Source: Panopea generosa | Taxonomy: Eukaryota; Mollusca; Bivalvia; Adapedonta; Hiatellidae | Length of the DNA: 64,000 nucleotides | Reading direction: 5' to 3' | Assembly (NCBI GenBank): GCA_029582155.1 | Contig: CM055895.1 | Location: 14,142,787-14,206,786, forward strand | Shown: positions 34,201 through 48,395 of the stretch, one piece after another | Layout of the letters: each line of letters begins with the position of its first letter | How positions within the stretch are numbered: position 1 is the stretch's first letter | Program-made: the position numbers and the translations under genes | The notes under the pieces: generated by a model | What the model was told of the DNA's origin: nothing | The model's database searches: none | What the model saw: the letters and a program-made list of their open reading frames with translations, nothing else

Positions 34201-34732
34201 ACCGGAGTAAGTTATACATGTTAATAAACCAGTGCTAATGCGCATTTGACACAACGTTTCACGTGGTCACTGTTGCGATTATTTTCATTACATTAATGTA
34301 TATAAACTACATTTAAATCTTAATAAACAGTAGGGTAAGCTAAGTTTATATTATGGCAACAATCGGGAAAATATTCCCGTCAAACTGTAACTTAATATGG
34401 TTGAAATCTTGCCATACTATGATAGCGTTGTTTTCGCCCTATATTTTGGCGAATACACATATATCATAAACGATATCCATTGTTACGAACACATTCAGAT
34501 TTACATCAAATCTGATTTTAACTGTGTGACTGTACCAATCCGAGCTTGCCGACTTGTTTATTTTATTCTTTAAGAAGCCAATTTTATTTTTCGATCGCTA
34601 AAAAAGAGAAAATATTTATTTATTTATTTATGTGAATGCTATAACTTATATATAACAAATATAGAACAAATACGTCATTATTTATCATTTTCATCGCGAT
34701 AATTATATAAGTATAGAATTTATATATATAAC

Positions 34733-34797
<65 letters not shown>

Positions 34798-35767
34798 TAA
34801 TAATAATAATCCTGTTAAATGCATGAAATGAATACATTTGGAATCAAAATTAAATGTACTTCATTGTGAGGTGTTTAGACTCACTTTCAACACTATTTCA
34901 GCTAGAATGTATGTTTTATTCATTCTCTCTTTTTTCGTCATTGGCACTGTTTTTTTTTAATCCGAACATATTTAAAGAGTATCACCGCAATAGAATGTAG
35001 AAGATGTATGTATTTATTTACTTAATAACCATTTACAGATACGATAAGCAAACAATATAAATAGTTGGCCTCAATCTATGGTTTTAAATATTGTATGTAC
35101 CATATTCAAACATGTATTCGTATTATTAAACAAATCGGTTTTTGTCTCCAGTACGTTAACGAAACTCCTTTAGAAAAAGTTGAAAAAATCAAACTTAAAC
35201 TATTACAAGTTCTACATTTTTCTTAAAATATAGAACATAGAGATGTAAATCAGTAGTAAGTGTACATATCTTGTTATTAGATTTTGCTATATAAACGACC
35301 TTCGCTTTTAAGTTTCTTTTAAAACCATTATAAATTTTCATGGTACCCATTCTATACAAATGTATAGCACTCAGAAAAGTGACAAAGTGACATCGATTTC
35401 TAATTATGTACGTGCCTAAAACGTCTATCAAAACCATTATAATATTATATTTATTTCAACCATGGTATGTATTTTCTTATTTGTTAATTACAGTTCTTCC
35501 GTGGATTGACGTCAACTATGTTTAATTGTGGTCTCATTTTTATTCCTTTTGGATCCTAGCATACTAATGTAGCATGCAATCGATGCATATCAGGCAAGCC
35601 AATTAGCATCGCATGTATTCTCTGTGTGTAGAATTGTTTCTGTTTTCTTTGATGTACGCCATAACTGTTAAAATAACACGTAACTACAGTAATTAACTAA
35701 TCACACTGGCATTTATATTTCTTTCATATGCCCTAGAAAACAACTTTAAACTTGAAATTTGTTGATC
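34201..35767. other. Intergenic AT-rich block with (TAA)n
   Basis: A (TAA)n microsatellite occupies about 34730-34811. Otherwise AT-rich with no gene or named repeat. Confidence 0.6.
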
Positions 35768-38700
35768 TCATTCAGTTTAAAACCAGCCTGACCGAAGTCC
35801 ATGTGGTTATATAACAGTAGTTACATTATTCAGTGTGAAACCAGCCTGACCGAAGTCCGTGTGGTTATATAACAGTGGTTACATTATTCAATGTGAAGCC
35901 AGTCTGACCGAAGTCCGTGTGGTTATATAACAGAAGTTTCATTATTCAGTGTTAAGCCAGTCTGACTGAAGTCCGTGTGGTTATATAACAGTAGTTACAT
36001 TATTCAGTGTGAAGCCAGTCTGACCGAAGTCCGTGTGGTTATATAACAGTGGTTACATTATTCAGTGTGAAGCCAGCCTGACTGAAGTCCGTGTGGTTAT
36101 ATAACAGTAGTTACATTATTCAGTGTGAAGCCAGCCTGACTGAAGTCCGTGTGGTTATATAACAGTAGTTACATTATTCAGTGTGAAGCCAGTCTGACTG
36201 AAGTCCGTGTGGTTATATAACAGTAGTTACATTATTCAGTGTGAAGCCAGCCTGACTGAAGTCCGTGTGGTTATATAACAGTAGTTACATTATTCAGTGT
36301 GAAGCCAGTCTGACTGAAGTCCGTGTGGTTATATAACAGTAGTTACATTATTCAGTGTGAAGCCAGCCTGACTGAAGTCCGTGTGGTTATATAACAGTAG
36401 TTACATTATTCAGTGTGAAGCCAGTCTGACTGAAGTCCGTGTGGTTATATAACAGTAGTTACATTATTCAGTGTGAAGCCAGCCTGACTGAAGTCCGTGT
36501 GGTTATATAACAGTAGTTACATTATTCAGTGTGAAGCCAGTCTGACTGAAGTCCGTGTGGTTATATAACAGTAGTTACATTATTCAGTGTGAAGCCAGCC
36601 TGACTGAAGTCCGTGTGGTTATATAACAGAAGTTTCATTATTCAGTGTGAAGCCAGTCTGACTGAAGTCCGTGTGGTTATATAACAGTAGTTACATTATT
36701 CAGTGTGAAGCCAGCCTGACTGAAGTCCGTGTGGTTATATAACAGTAGTTACATTATTCAGTGTGAAGCCAGTCTGACTGAAGTCCGTGTGGTTATATAA
36801 CAGTAGTTACATTATTCAGTGTGAAGCCAGCCTGACTGAAGTCCGTGTGGTTATATAACAGAAGTTTCATTATTCAGTGTGAAGCCAGTCTGACTGAAGT
36901 CCGTGTGGTTATATAACAGTAGTTACATTATTCAGTGTGAAGCCAGCCTGACTGAAGTCCGTGTGGTTATATAACAGTAGTTACATTATTCAGTGTGAAG
37001 CCAGTCTGACTGAAGTCCGTGTGGTTATATAACAGTAGTTACATTATTCAGTGTGAAGCCAGCCTGACTGAAGTCCGTGTGGTTATATAACAGTAGTTAC
37101 ATTATTCAGTGTGAAGCCAGTCTGACTGAAGTCCGTGTGGTTATATAACAGTAGTTACATTATTCAGTGTGAAGCCAGCCTGACTGAAGTCCGTGTGGTT
37201 ATATAACAGAAGTTTCATTATTCAGTGTGAAGCCAGTCTGACTGAAGTCCGTGTGGTTATATAACAGTAGTTACATTATTCAGTGTGAAGCCAGCCTGAC
37301 TGAAGTCCGTGTGGTTATATAACAGTAGTTACATTATTCAGTGTGAAGCCAGTCTGACTGAAGTCCGTGTGGTTATATAACAGTAGTTACATTATTCAGT
37401 GTGAAGCCAGCCTGACTGAAGTCCGTGTGGTTATATAACAGAAGTTTCATTATTCAGTGTGAAGCCAGTCTGACTGAAGTCCGTGTGGTTATATAACAGT
37501 AGTTACATTATTCAGTGTGAAGCCAGCCTGACTGAAGTCCGTGTGGTTATATAACAGTAGTTACATTATTCAGTGTGAAGCCAGTCTGACTGAAGTCCGT
37601 GTGGTTATATAACAGTAGTTACATTATTCAGTGTGAAGCCAGCCTGACTGAAGTCCGTGTGGTTATATAACAGTAGTTACATTATTCAGTGTGAAGCCAG
37701 TCTGACTGAAGTCCGTGTGGTTATATAACAGTAGTTACATTATTCAGTGTGAAGCCAGCCTGACTGAAGTCCGTGTGGTTATATAACAGAAGTTTCATTA
37801 TTCAGTGTGAAGCCAGTCTGACTGAAGTCCGTGTGGTTATATAACAGTAGTTACATTATTCAGTGTGAAGCCAGCCTGACTGAAGTCCGTGTGGTTATAT
37901 AACAGTAGTTACATTATTCAGTGTGAAGCCAGTCTGACTGAAGTCCGTGTGGTTATATAACAGTAGTTACATTATTCAGTGTGAAGCCAGCCTGACTGAA
38001 GTCCGTGTGGTTATATAACAGTAGTTACATTATTCAGTGTGAAGCCAGTCTGACCGAAGTCCGTGTGGTTATATAACAGAAGTTTCATTATTCAGTGTGA
38101 AGCCAGTCTGACTGAAGTCCGTGTGGTTATATAACAGTAGTTACATTATTCAGTGTGAAGCCAGCCTGACTGAAGTCCGTGTGGTTATATAACAGTAGTT
38201 ACATTATTCAGTGTGAAACCAGTCTGACTGAAGTCTGTGTGGTTATATAACAGAAGTTTCATTATTCAGTGTGAAGCCAGTCTGACTGAAGTCCGTGTGG
38301 TTATATAACAGTGGTTACATTATTCAGTGTGAAGCCAGCCTGACTGAAGTCCGTGTGGTTATATAACAGTAGTTACATTATTCAGTGTGAAACCAGCCTG
38401 ACCGAAGTCCGTGTGGTTATATAACAGTAGTTACATTATTCAGTGTGAAGCCAGCCTGACCGAAGTCCGTGTGGTTATATAACAGTAGTTACATTATTCA
38501 GTGTGAAGCCAGCCTGACTGAAGTCCGTGTGGTTATATAACAGTAGTTACATTATTCAGTGTGAAGCCAGCCTGACTGAAGTCCGTGTGGTTATATAACA
38601 GTAGTTACATTATTCAGTGTGAAGCCAGCCTGACTGAAGTCCGTGTGGTTATATAACAGTGGTTACATTATTCAGTGTGAAGCCAGCCTGACTGAAGTCC

Positions 38701-38846
38701 GTGTGGTTATATAACAGTAGTTACATTATTCAGTGTGAAGCCAGTCTGACTGAAGTCCGTGTGGTTATATAACAGTAGTTACATTATTCAGTGTGAAGCC
38801 AGCCTGACCGAAATCCGTGTGGTTATATAAAAGTAGTTACATTATT
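35768..38846. repeat. 58-bp satellite array, ~53 copies, with higher-order structure
   Basis: 3.08 kb of a unit containing GACTGAAGTCCGTGTGGTTA, TATAACAGTAGTTACATTAT and TCAGTGTGAAGCCAG. Most of the middle alternates between CAGCCTG and CAGTCTG types. A variant with GAAGTTTCATT recurs at 35933, 36629, 36861, 37209, 37441, 37789, 38079 and 38253. The central spacings are 232, 348, 232, 348 bp (4, 6, 4, 6 units), i.e. a 580-bp higher-order repeat of 10 units. End units are diverged. Confidence 0.97.
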
Positions 38847-40080
38847 TTTTTCAGCTGATTTAATGATAAATGAATCACACATTTGGTACATAGTATCAAC
38901 TAGGTCAATTTCAGAAGCTAGTGAAAGTAAATGTGAATAAGTATGGTCAGTTTGAAACTTCGATTTCTGAATACAGCAATCGTTATGTATATAAAACATG
39001 CAGATAGAACAGAGAAATCTGACTCAGTATTGAGTGTATTGGATAAATCGGTTACATGCCGGCAGTGATTTGATATTGACAGTTTCACGATTATATAATC
39101 GAAGATATAATGTTCCAAAACGGAAACTAAACAGAAATGAAACGGAAATTGTATGGCCCAATGAAACATTTAAAAGAAAGCAGAAGAAATTAAACTTAAC
39201 TAAACACTTTTGAATCAACAGTCTTCACATTCACGCATCAAATTAACCTTTACAGTTACGAACATATCTTTTTTCTGTATTATTTCAATATAAATGTAAA
39301 ATGTTTATCTTTGCATTTTTATTAAAGAGTCACAGTACTACCGCTGTTAATAGTATATTGTTTTTCTTAAACTAATTACCTCTCTCTGCTTTTAAAAAAT
39401 AAAATACAAATTGATATTTCCGTTGACATGTTATACCGATAAAAACAAAGACAAAATATAATTTAAACAAAGATTAAATATTTTTAACAAGTTGCCAGGG
39501 TTATGCCCCTTTTCAGAAATAGAAACAAAATCAAATGTCTACATACATACTTGGTATTTTCATTTTATATTTGTAACATGGAGATGTGCTATTTTCAGAA
39601 ATATCGTTTAGCGAATATGTTATCGAGTAAAGAATTTTGTCGATGAATGGGTGTTAACATTTTCATTAAGTGGCAGTATACAATAAACAGAAATACAGCG
39701 AAATATCTAAATGTCAAAATTGCATATTGCACAATGTTATTTCATTATGAATTTATTGTATCAAAACTGAACAGTATTCAAACGGAATGTTTTTATTGAA
39801 AATCACAATATTGAACGCCACTATCTACGAAATTAATGTCTTAAACAACGTGAAGTATGTAGCTGTCATTTGTATTTTGTGAAAAGCACATTTGCATAAG
39901 TCAGCATTTCAATCGTTGCCGATCTAAGAACTAGTGTTTACAGGAAATGTTCTTGTGAACTGGTCAAGTTCTGGTCATTTTACAGTTATACTCTGAGGTC
40001 GGAATTGTCAATCAAGCTATTGATACTGATGCTTACATATTAGTGTAATGGCACACATAACAGCCAATAGCACAACCTTA
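38847..40080. other. Intergenic AT-rich block between arrays
   Basis: No gene or repeat recognised. Two overlapping open frames near 38918-39218 on the minus strand lack domains. Confidence 0.5.
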
Positions 40081-40773
40081 ACCACCGGCATCATCATTTA
40101 AAACAAACCGAAACACCGGCACAAACGCCCACATCAAGCATCTGAAACAAACCGAAACACTGACACAGACGCCCACATCAAGCATCTCAAACAAACCTAA
40201 ACACTGACACAGACGCTCACTTCAAGCATCTGAAACAAACCGAAACACTGACACAGACGGTCACATCAAGCATTTGAAACAATCTAAAACACCGACACAG
40301 ACATCCACATCAAGCATCTGAAACAAACCGAAACACTGACACAGTCGCTCACATCAAGCATTTGAAACAATTTAAAACACCGGCACAGATGCCTACATCA
40401 ATCATCTGAAACAAACCGAAACACCGACACAGACGCCCACATCAAGCATCTGAAACAAACCGAAACACCGGCACAGACGCCCACATCAAGCATTTGAAAC
40501 AATCTAAAACACCGACACAGACACCCACATCAAGCATCTGAAACAAACCGAAACACTGACACAGTCGCTCACATCCAGCATTTGAAACAATTTAAAACAC
40601 CGGCACAGATGCCTTCATCAAGCATCTGAAACAAACCGAAACACCGACACAGACGTCCACATCAAGCATCTGAATCAAACCGAAACACCGGCACAGACGC
40701 TCACATCAAACATTTGAAACAACCTTAAACACCGGCACTGACGCTCACACTAAAGGCAGCATCTGAAACAAAT
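40081..40773. repeat. 44-bp minisatellite, ~15 copies
   Basis: Unit with GCATCTGAAACAAACCGAAA, CACCGACACAGACGCCCACA. Two forms alternate (CATCTGAAACAAACCGAAAC versus CATTTGAAACAATCTAAAAC), giving an irregular higher-order pattern. Unrelated in sequence to the 44-bp array at 15.7 kb. Confidence 0.92.
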
Positions 40774-40953
40774 TATAAGATCAAATAAGATGTAGGATAT
40801 ACAGCCAGTACATCCTTGGAAATACTATAATAAAGAATTATATTATATGGAATTACATTTTATTGTTTAAAAAGAAAGATTCATGAGAAGGAGACTATCC
40901 TTAAGCGAAAACGTAGTTTAAACACACTATTAATAAAATTTAATTACAAATTA

Positions 40954-42284
40954 GTACACATGGAGAACACACCTACACTATAGTACACATATAGAACACA
41001 CCTATACTATAGTACACATAGAGAACCCATCTACACTATAGCACACATATAGATCAAACCTACACTAAAGCACACATAGAGAACGCACCTACACTAAAGC
41101 ACATATAGAGAACACACCTACACTATAGAACACACAGATAACAAACCTACACTATAGTACACATAGAGAACAAACCTACACTTTAGCACACACAGAGAAC
41201 ACAACTACACTATAACACACATAGAGAACAAACCTACACTATAGCACACATAGAGAACCCACCTACACTATAGTACACATAGAGAACAAACCTACACTAT
41301 AGCACACATAGAGAACAAACGTACACTATAGCACACACAGAGAACACAGCTACACTATAGCACACATAGAGAACAAACCTACATTGTAGCGCACATTAAG
41401 CACAAACCTACACTATAGCATACATAGAGAACACAGCTACACTATAGCACACATAGAGAGCAAACCTACACTATAGCACACATAAAGAACAAACCTACAC
41501 TATAGCATACATAAAGAACAAACCTACACTTAAGCATACATAAAGAACAAACCTACACTATAGCACACATAGAGAACAAACCTACACTATAGCATACATA
41601 AAGAACAAACCTACACTATAGCATACATAGAGAACAAACCTACACTATAGCACACACAGAGAACACAGCTACACTATAGCACACATAGGGAACAAACCTT
41701 CATTATAGCACACATAGAGAACAAACCTACACTATAGCACACATAGAGAACAAAGCTACACTATAGCACACATAGAGAACCCACCTACACTACAGCAAAC
41801 ATAGAGAACACACCTATTCTGTAGTTCATATAGAGAACCCACCTACACTATAGCACACATAGATACCACACGTACACTATAGCACACATACAGAACATAT
41901 CTACACTATAGCACACATAGAGAACATACCTACACTATAGCACACATAGAGATCAAACCTATACTATAGCACACATAGAGAACATACCTACACTATAGCA
42001 TACATAGAGAACAAACCTACACTTAAGCACAAATAGAGAAGATACCTACACTATAGAACACATAGAGAACAAACCTACACTATAGCACACATAAAGAACA
42101 CACCTAAACAATAGCACACATAGAGAACCCACCTACACTAGAGCACACATAGAGAGCACACCTACACTACAGCACACATAAAGAACACACCTTCACTTTA
42201 GTACACATAGACAACAAACATACACGAAAGTACACAGAGAACAAATCTACATTAGAGTACACATAGAGAACAAACCTCAACTCT
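40954..42284. repeat. 30-bp minisatellite, ~44 copies
   Basis: Unit with ACCTACACTATAGCACACAT and AGAGAACAA. Considerable substitution between units (CACTTAAGC, CATTATAGC, AAAGAAC) indicates an older or less homogenised array than its neighbours. Confidence 0.93.
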
Positions 42285-44042
42285 TAAACAGTGTTTAACA
42301 CGTCATCTATACAGGTTTGCCTATATATTGGAAGATAGAGAACAGATATACACCATAGTAAAGTCTTAAAACACTAATTAGTCTGCTAGAAAACAGAATA
42401 TGGAGTAAGAAAGGCCAACAATGTCTGGACGACTTTAGTAGTTAACTCGTACATCTTGCACAAGAGTGAATACGAACAAGTTTACCTGTGTCCTGAGCTA
42501 TAATTTACCACTTTCAAGGATGAACAGATAAAAACTGGATAGAACCAGCAAATAACTGGTTTGGCTGGGCAAACACTGGAGTTCAATAATATTCTAAACG
42601 ATCTACTTGTTAATGTTTGCAGATATTTAATAAAATACAATTCATATTATTGTTAAATGAATTGTTAAACAAAGCAGAGTGAACTGTGTTAATCAGGAGT
42701 GAACGTACACGTGCAGACACGCACTATTCATGCATAGCATGCTGCGTGGAAAATGTATAATTAACTGTTAATTATTAGAAAAATAAAAACGATACTTCCT
42801 ATAAACGATACGTTTACATGGTATGGACTAACTGGGGTTAAATGGCGCATCATCAACTCGCACCAGATTCTATTGTGCCATTTAACATCACGTGCTATTG
42901 ATAACATCATAGACTTAGTCTGATGACATGTATTTATCCGTTTGAATCCTTTTTTTGGTCCTGGTGTATCATTGAAGGTCTAATATCAAAGCATCACCGG
43001 TAGAGCTGAAAGTGTTATTTACAGCTATTAACCTCGTCCCATATACCAACCGTCTGACAATGTGACAGTTGATCTATTTATATCAAAATGAGCCCGATAA
43101 CAAGACCTGAAATAGAAAAGTTTAATCCTAGTGATCATGACCGAATGGTGACCGAATGACCGACAATATAACCATTTATTTACTGCTTCATGTCCAACTT
43201 CTCATGTTGTGACATAACAAGAATTAGTACATATATTAAGAACTAAATTTAATTTTACAACTTTTTCATTAATGTTAAGTAATTACTGTAGTATACAAGA
43301 TATAACATAAATAGTTGAAAATTATTTTCTGAAGAAAAAAGTAACGTTTTGTTAATGTGTGTGTGATGTGTCACATGCGATGAAAACAGTTGCATTGGTA
43401 TTTTAATTGTTTTTAATTAATGTAATTTTTTTTAATACATGTAGTATTTACTTAATATTTGGAATGTAAATATTTACAATATTGTTGTAAACATTCTTAT
43501 TTCTATTGCTTAGTTTAATGTATGGCGTATTTAATGTTTTGCAATAGTAAAGTGTTCCATTTACCAGCTAATTGATTGTGAAACAGGTTAAACATGGTAA
43601 AGAAAGCGTCTAATGAGTAGTAATCGTACTCATGCAAGCGTTAGCTTATCTGTCCGGAAGTGCGTCAGATGACCGAATAACTGCATTTTGGATTTTCCAA
43701 AAATCTATATATAGATTTCTTTATCGATATTTCATTGCCCCTGTGTTCTTACCTTTACGGCTGAAAACTCAGAGAGGACGAATTGAAAACAACGCGAACG
43801 TTATATAGTAGTTCTTATCACATGGTTTTCAGTGGCGACATCTGTTGTACAGGTTGATTATTGTTAAAGGGAAACAAGTATTAATCTTTCATGTTGCACA
43901 TTGCTATCGGATATTGATATTGATAGTGTGTAAACCATCAGATTTTTTTTTAAAAAGTTAAGAAAGTTTATATAATTAAATAACATTAAAAGTATATACT
44001 TTGAATTGTGATGCCGTATGCACATAATAGAATACTATTTAA
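42285..44042. other. Intergenic AT-rich block
   Basis: Nothing recognised except a small inverted repeat with GTTAAATGGC and GCCATTTAAC ends (about 42837-42890) that could be a minimal TTAA-flanked element. No gene supported. Confidence 0.5.
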
Positions 44043-44530
44043 TGCAACACATCCACGTTTAAACTTTTAAAAAAATAATAATTGAGTTATGAGCACATTT
44101 CCCATACAAACATATGATCAATTAGCTGTATATGAGCATATAAACACAATCCGGAACAAAATAATGCCCAAATTATAATGCGTGACTAAAACTTTATAAA
44201 ACAAGCGTGTAACTCACCCGAGTAAAAAAAAAATGTCAAAATGACTTTCAAGGCAGGTAAAGTACACTACGCACTAAAACGTGAAGTTTTTTAATACGAC
44301 TCGCATAATTCAATTTGAAGCCAAGTTGGAATCCTCGGCAATTTAAAAATAATTTATAGAGCGTTTGTCACGCTTTATAATTTGGACATCTTTTTTTATA
44401 ATTCTAAAGCGTTCTGGATAGTGTTTGTTAGCACATATACAGCTCACTGACCATATATTTATGTATGGGAAATGTGCTCACAACTCAATTGAAAAACTTT
44501 TTAAAAAAGTTTAAACGTGGATGTGTTGCT
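44043..44530. mobile_element. TTAA-flanked MITE with ~105-bp inverted terminal repeats
   Basis: Left arm starts GCAACACATCCACGTTTAAA and contains GAGCACATTTCCCATACA; the right arm is its imperfect reverse complement (TGTATGGGAAATGTGCTCAC, TTTAAACGTGGATGTGTTGC). TTAA occurs at both boundaries (44039-44042 and 44531-44534). The 280-bp interior has no coding capacity. The TTAA target is shared with the piggyBac superfamily, but the termini do not begin with CCC, so assignment is open. Confidence 0.7.
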
Positions 44531-45071
44531 TTAAACGATCGGGTCAGTTATAATTGAGCCTGCCTTGGTAACGCCGGGAACGCGGGCTGCATTATGGTGT
44601 AAACCAACCATAGAGTTTTTGTTCTTAATTCTATAGTAAATAATAAAAGTTTGTCATTCATAAAGAACCCCAAATGAAAGAAGTGAAACCTACATTTTAC
44701 TGTTTGTCAACCTCTGCACTATCAAAATATGATGAGAAAAGTAGGGGTCATGTGTCATATAAGATTTTTTTTTTCTGCTCAGTGTGTACACTGGTGACAC
44801 AATGAAAGTAGACTTCCGAAATCATGTATTCATATCCCAATTTCCAAGTATCATTTTTTTTCTTCTTAATTTACAATTCAAAAATGACAATGCTATCAAA
44901 ATGTTCAAAATACATCAATAATGCCATACAAATAAAAAAAATGAGCATTAAAATAAGGAAAATGTATTTTTAAAGAAGAAGAAATGAGGATTATTTATAA
45001 CCGCCATAATGCGACTACCCCACGGAAGCACTTCCTTTTTGCAATGGTGTTACTATGCCTTATTACCTTTC

Positions 45072-45279
45072 CTGGGACCGGTTTCGCTAAACATCTCATC
45101 TCAGAATTCTCAAAATTTCTCTTAACTTATTAAGAATTAACTGTCCACACAGAAATGCATGGGAACACATTATAACTCATAAGATGAGGATAACATGCAA
45201 AATGCCCTTATAACATTTAAAACTTTTGACTTGAGGAAAATTTCAATATGAGATGTTTAGTGAAACTGAGACCAGAACC
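45072..45279. mobile_element. Short MITE with GTTTCGCTAAACATCTCAT-type termini
   Basis: Left GGGACCGGTTTCGCTAAACA...TCTCAT and right ATGAGATGTTTAGTGAAACT...GAGACCAGAAC are inverted with a few mismatches, about 207 bp apart. Noncoding. Distant similarity to the element at 3115-3313. Confidence 0.55.
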
Positions 45280-45482
45280 TTTAACATTTATTCAACATTC
45301 AACATAATGACACTATATAATGTTATACTTAGGTAACCTTATAAGTACAATACAGAAAAAATATGTATAAGCTAGTTAAATTACAGAGCATTGTTTGGCA
45401 GTAGGTTAACATGTCACACACGCAGCCTATCTTTAAAACATATGAGCATTTGTTTCTTTGTCATACACTTAACAACACATAT

Positions 45483-46733
45483 ATTGAACTATTTCTACAG
45501 TGGGAGGCAGTATTAAAACGCCACTGAAAATAGGCCTAAAATACACAAATGAAACTATTTCAACAGTGGAAGGCAATATAAAAACGCCACTGAAAATAGG
45601 CCTAAAATACACATATGGAACTATTTCAACAGTGGGAGGCAATATAAAAACGCCACTGAAAATAGGCCTAAAATACACATATGGAACTATTTCAACAGTG
45701 GGAGGCAATATAAAAACGCCACTGAAAATAGGCCTAAAATACACATATGGAACTATTTCAACAGTGGGAGGCAATATAAAAACGCCACTGAAAATAGGCC
45801 TAAAATACACATATGGAACTATTTCAACAGTGGGAGGCAATATAAAAACGCCACTGAAAATAGGCCTAAAATACACATATGGAACTATTTCAACAGTGGA
45901 AGGCAATATAAAAACGCCACTGAAAATAGGCCTAAAATACACATATGGAACTATTTCAACAGTGGGAGGCAATATAAAAACGCCACTGAAAATAGGCCTA
46001 AAATACACATATGGAACTATTTCAACAGTGGGAGGCAATATAAAAACGCCACTGAAAATAGGCCTAAAATACACATATGGAACTATTTCAACAGTGGGAG
46101 GCAATATAAAAACAACACCGAAAATAGGCTTAAAATACACATATGGAACTATTTCTACAGTGGAAGGCAATATAAAAACGCCACTGAAAATAGGCCTAAA
46201 ATACACATATGGAACTATTTCAACAGTGGGAGGCAATATAAAAACAACACCGAAAATAGGCTTAAAATACATATATGGAACTATTTCTACAGTGGAAGGC
46301 AATATAAAAACGCCACTGAAAATAGGCCTAAAATACACATATGGAACTATTTCAACAGTGGGAGGCAATATAAAAACGCCACTGAAAATAGGCCTAAAAT
46401 ACACATATGGAACTATTTCAACAGTGGGAGGCAATATAAAAACAACACCGAAAATAGGCTTAAAATACATATATGGAACTATTTCTACAGTGGAAGGCAA
46501 TATAAAAACGCCACTGAAAATAGGCCTAAAATACACATATGGAACTATTTCAACAGTGGGAGGCAATATAAAAACGCCACTGAAAATAGGCCTAAAATAC
46601 ACATATGGAACTATTTCTACAGTGGAAGGCAATATAAAAACGCCACTGAAAATAGACTTAAAATACACACATGGAACTATTTCTGCAATGGAAGACAATA
46701 TAAAAACGCCACTAAAAGTAGGCCTAAAAACTA
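45483..46733. repeat. 66-bp minisatellite, ~19 copies, open on both strands
   Basis: Unit with GGAACTATTTCAACAGTGGG, AGGCAATATAAAAACGCCAC and TGAAAATAGGCCTAAAATAC. A variant unit carrying AACAACACCGAAAATAGGCTT recurs three times. Because 66 is a multiple of three, one frame on each strand stays open for over 420 codons: repeats of NIKTPLKIGLKYTYGTISTV on plus and VEIVPYVYFRPIFSGVFIL on minus. Most differences between units are shared variants, not codon-position biased as far as I can see, so I call it a repeat and not a gene. Confidence 0.9.
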
Positions 46734-46761
46734 ACAACGATAAAAGTAACTATCTCTATTT

Positions 46762-47801
46762 ATAACATAGCGAACTGTTTCCCATTTAGATTGTATGTCA
46801 ATATGTAATCGAGAAATTAAACAATGAAGTTTCTTTTAATTGAAATTTTTGAGAGCATTATATAATTAACGGGAATATATAAAACAGTTGACGAAATCTA
46901 AAAACAAACTTATTCTTATAAATCATATTTCAATTTTGATAAATTATCACACTAAACTCTAATTATAACATAGCGAACTGTTTCCCATTTAGATTGTATG
47001 TCAATATGTAATCGAGAAATGAGAAATTAAACAATGAAGTTTCTTTTGATTGAAATTTTTAAGAGCATTATATAATTAACGGGAATATATAAAACAGTTG
47101 ACGAAATCTACAAACTTATTTTTATAAATCATATTTCAATTTTGATAAATTATCACACTAAACTCTAATTATAACATAGCGAACTGTTTCCCATTTAGAT
47201 TGTATGTCATTATGTAATCGAGAAATGAGAAATTAAACAATGAAGTTTCTTTTGATTGAAATTTTTAAGAGCATTATATAATTAACGGGAATATATAAAA
47301 CAGTTGACGAAATCTAAAAACAAACTTATTCTTATAAATCATATTTCAATTTTGATAAATTATCACACTAAACTCTTATTATAACATAGCAAACTGTTTC
47401 CCATTTAGATTGTATGTCAATATGTAATCGAGAAATGAGAAATTAAACAATGAAGTTTCTTTTAACTGAAATTTTTGAGAGCATTATATAATTAACGGGA
47501 ATATATAAAACAGTTGACGAAATCTAAAAACAAACTTATTCTTATAAATCATATTTCAATTTTGATCAATTATCACACTAAACTCTAATTATAACATAGC
47601 GAACTGTTTCCCATTCAGATTGTATGTCAATATGTAATCGAGAAATGAGAAATTAAACAATGAAATTTCTTTTGATTGAAATTTTTGAGAGCATTATATA
47701 ATTAACGGGAATATATAAAACAGTTGACGAAATCTAAAAACAAACTTATTCTTATAAATCATATTTCAATTTTGAAAAATTATCACACTAAACTCTAATT
47801 T
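46762..47801. repeat. ~207-bp satellite, five copies
   Basis: Five copies starting ATAACATAGCGAACTGTTTC at 46762, 46965, 47171, 47381 and 47591 (unit 203-210 bp), differing by small indels such as GAGAAATGAGAAATT versus GAGAAATT. Directly adjoins the 66-bp array. 47802-48395 shows nothing recognisable. Confidence 0.95.
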
Positions 47802-48395
47802 AGAACATTATGTAAATGTTTCAAATATGAACATCAAAATATTTATGCAGGACCCTTATTTCGTTTCTACAATAAAAAGGAGCATGACTACGGCGGTTTA
47901 TTTGCGAATAAACTTAGATAAAACCATTATCCAAATATCGGATAATATCCAAATATCTATTAAGTTCACAAATTTAAATTAAATTTCACAAAGTCCTGAC
48001 GGTTTTCCAACCTGTCTTGTAAACTATCCAGACAGACAGAAACTTTGTCCTGAAAGTTGTTCTGTATTCTTCGTGATCTGTTAACGTCTTCCTTAAATAC
48101 TAAAACTGTTTTGTTTGCACGAGATATACTTGACAATACATGGTAAAAATGTACACCAAAATCAATAAGTTTTTACACCTTCAATTGCTATAATCAATTA
48201 GGCTTCAACAGTATATACATAAAACGAAAGTTTGAAATAATTTCACATAATACTTGAATAATAATCAGTTTAAGCTTATACGTTTTAAGAGTAGTAATTG
48301 AGATATTAAGAACTTGGCATCGAGCATATGTGACAGCAGGTTTAACAATAAATAACATGTTGGATTTAAAGATAAAATATAATACTATAAACTAA

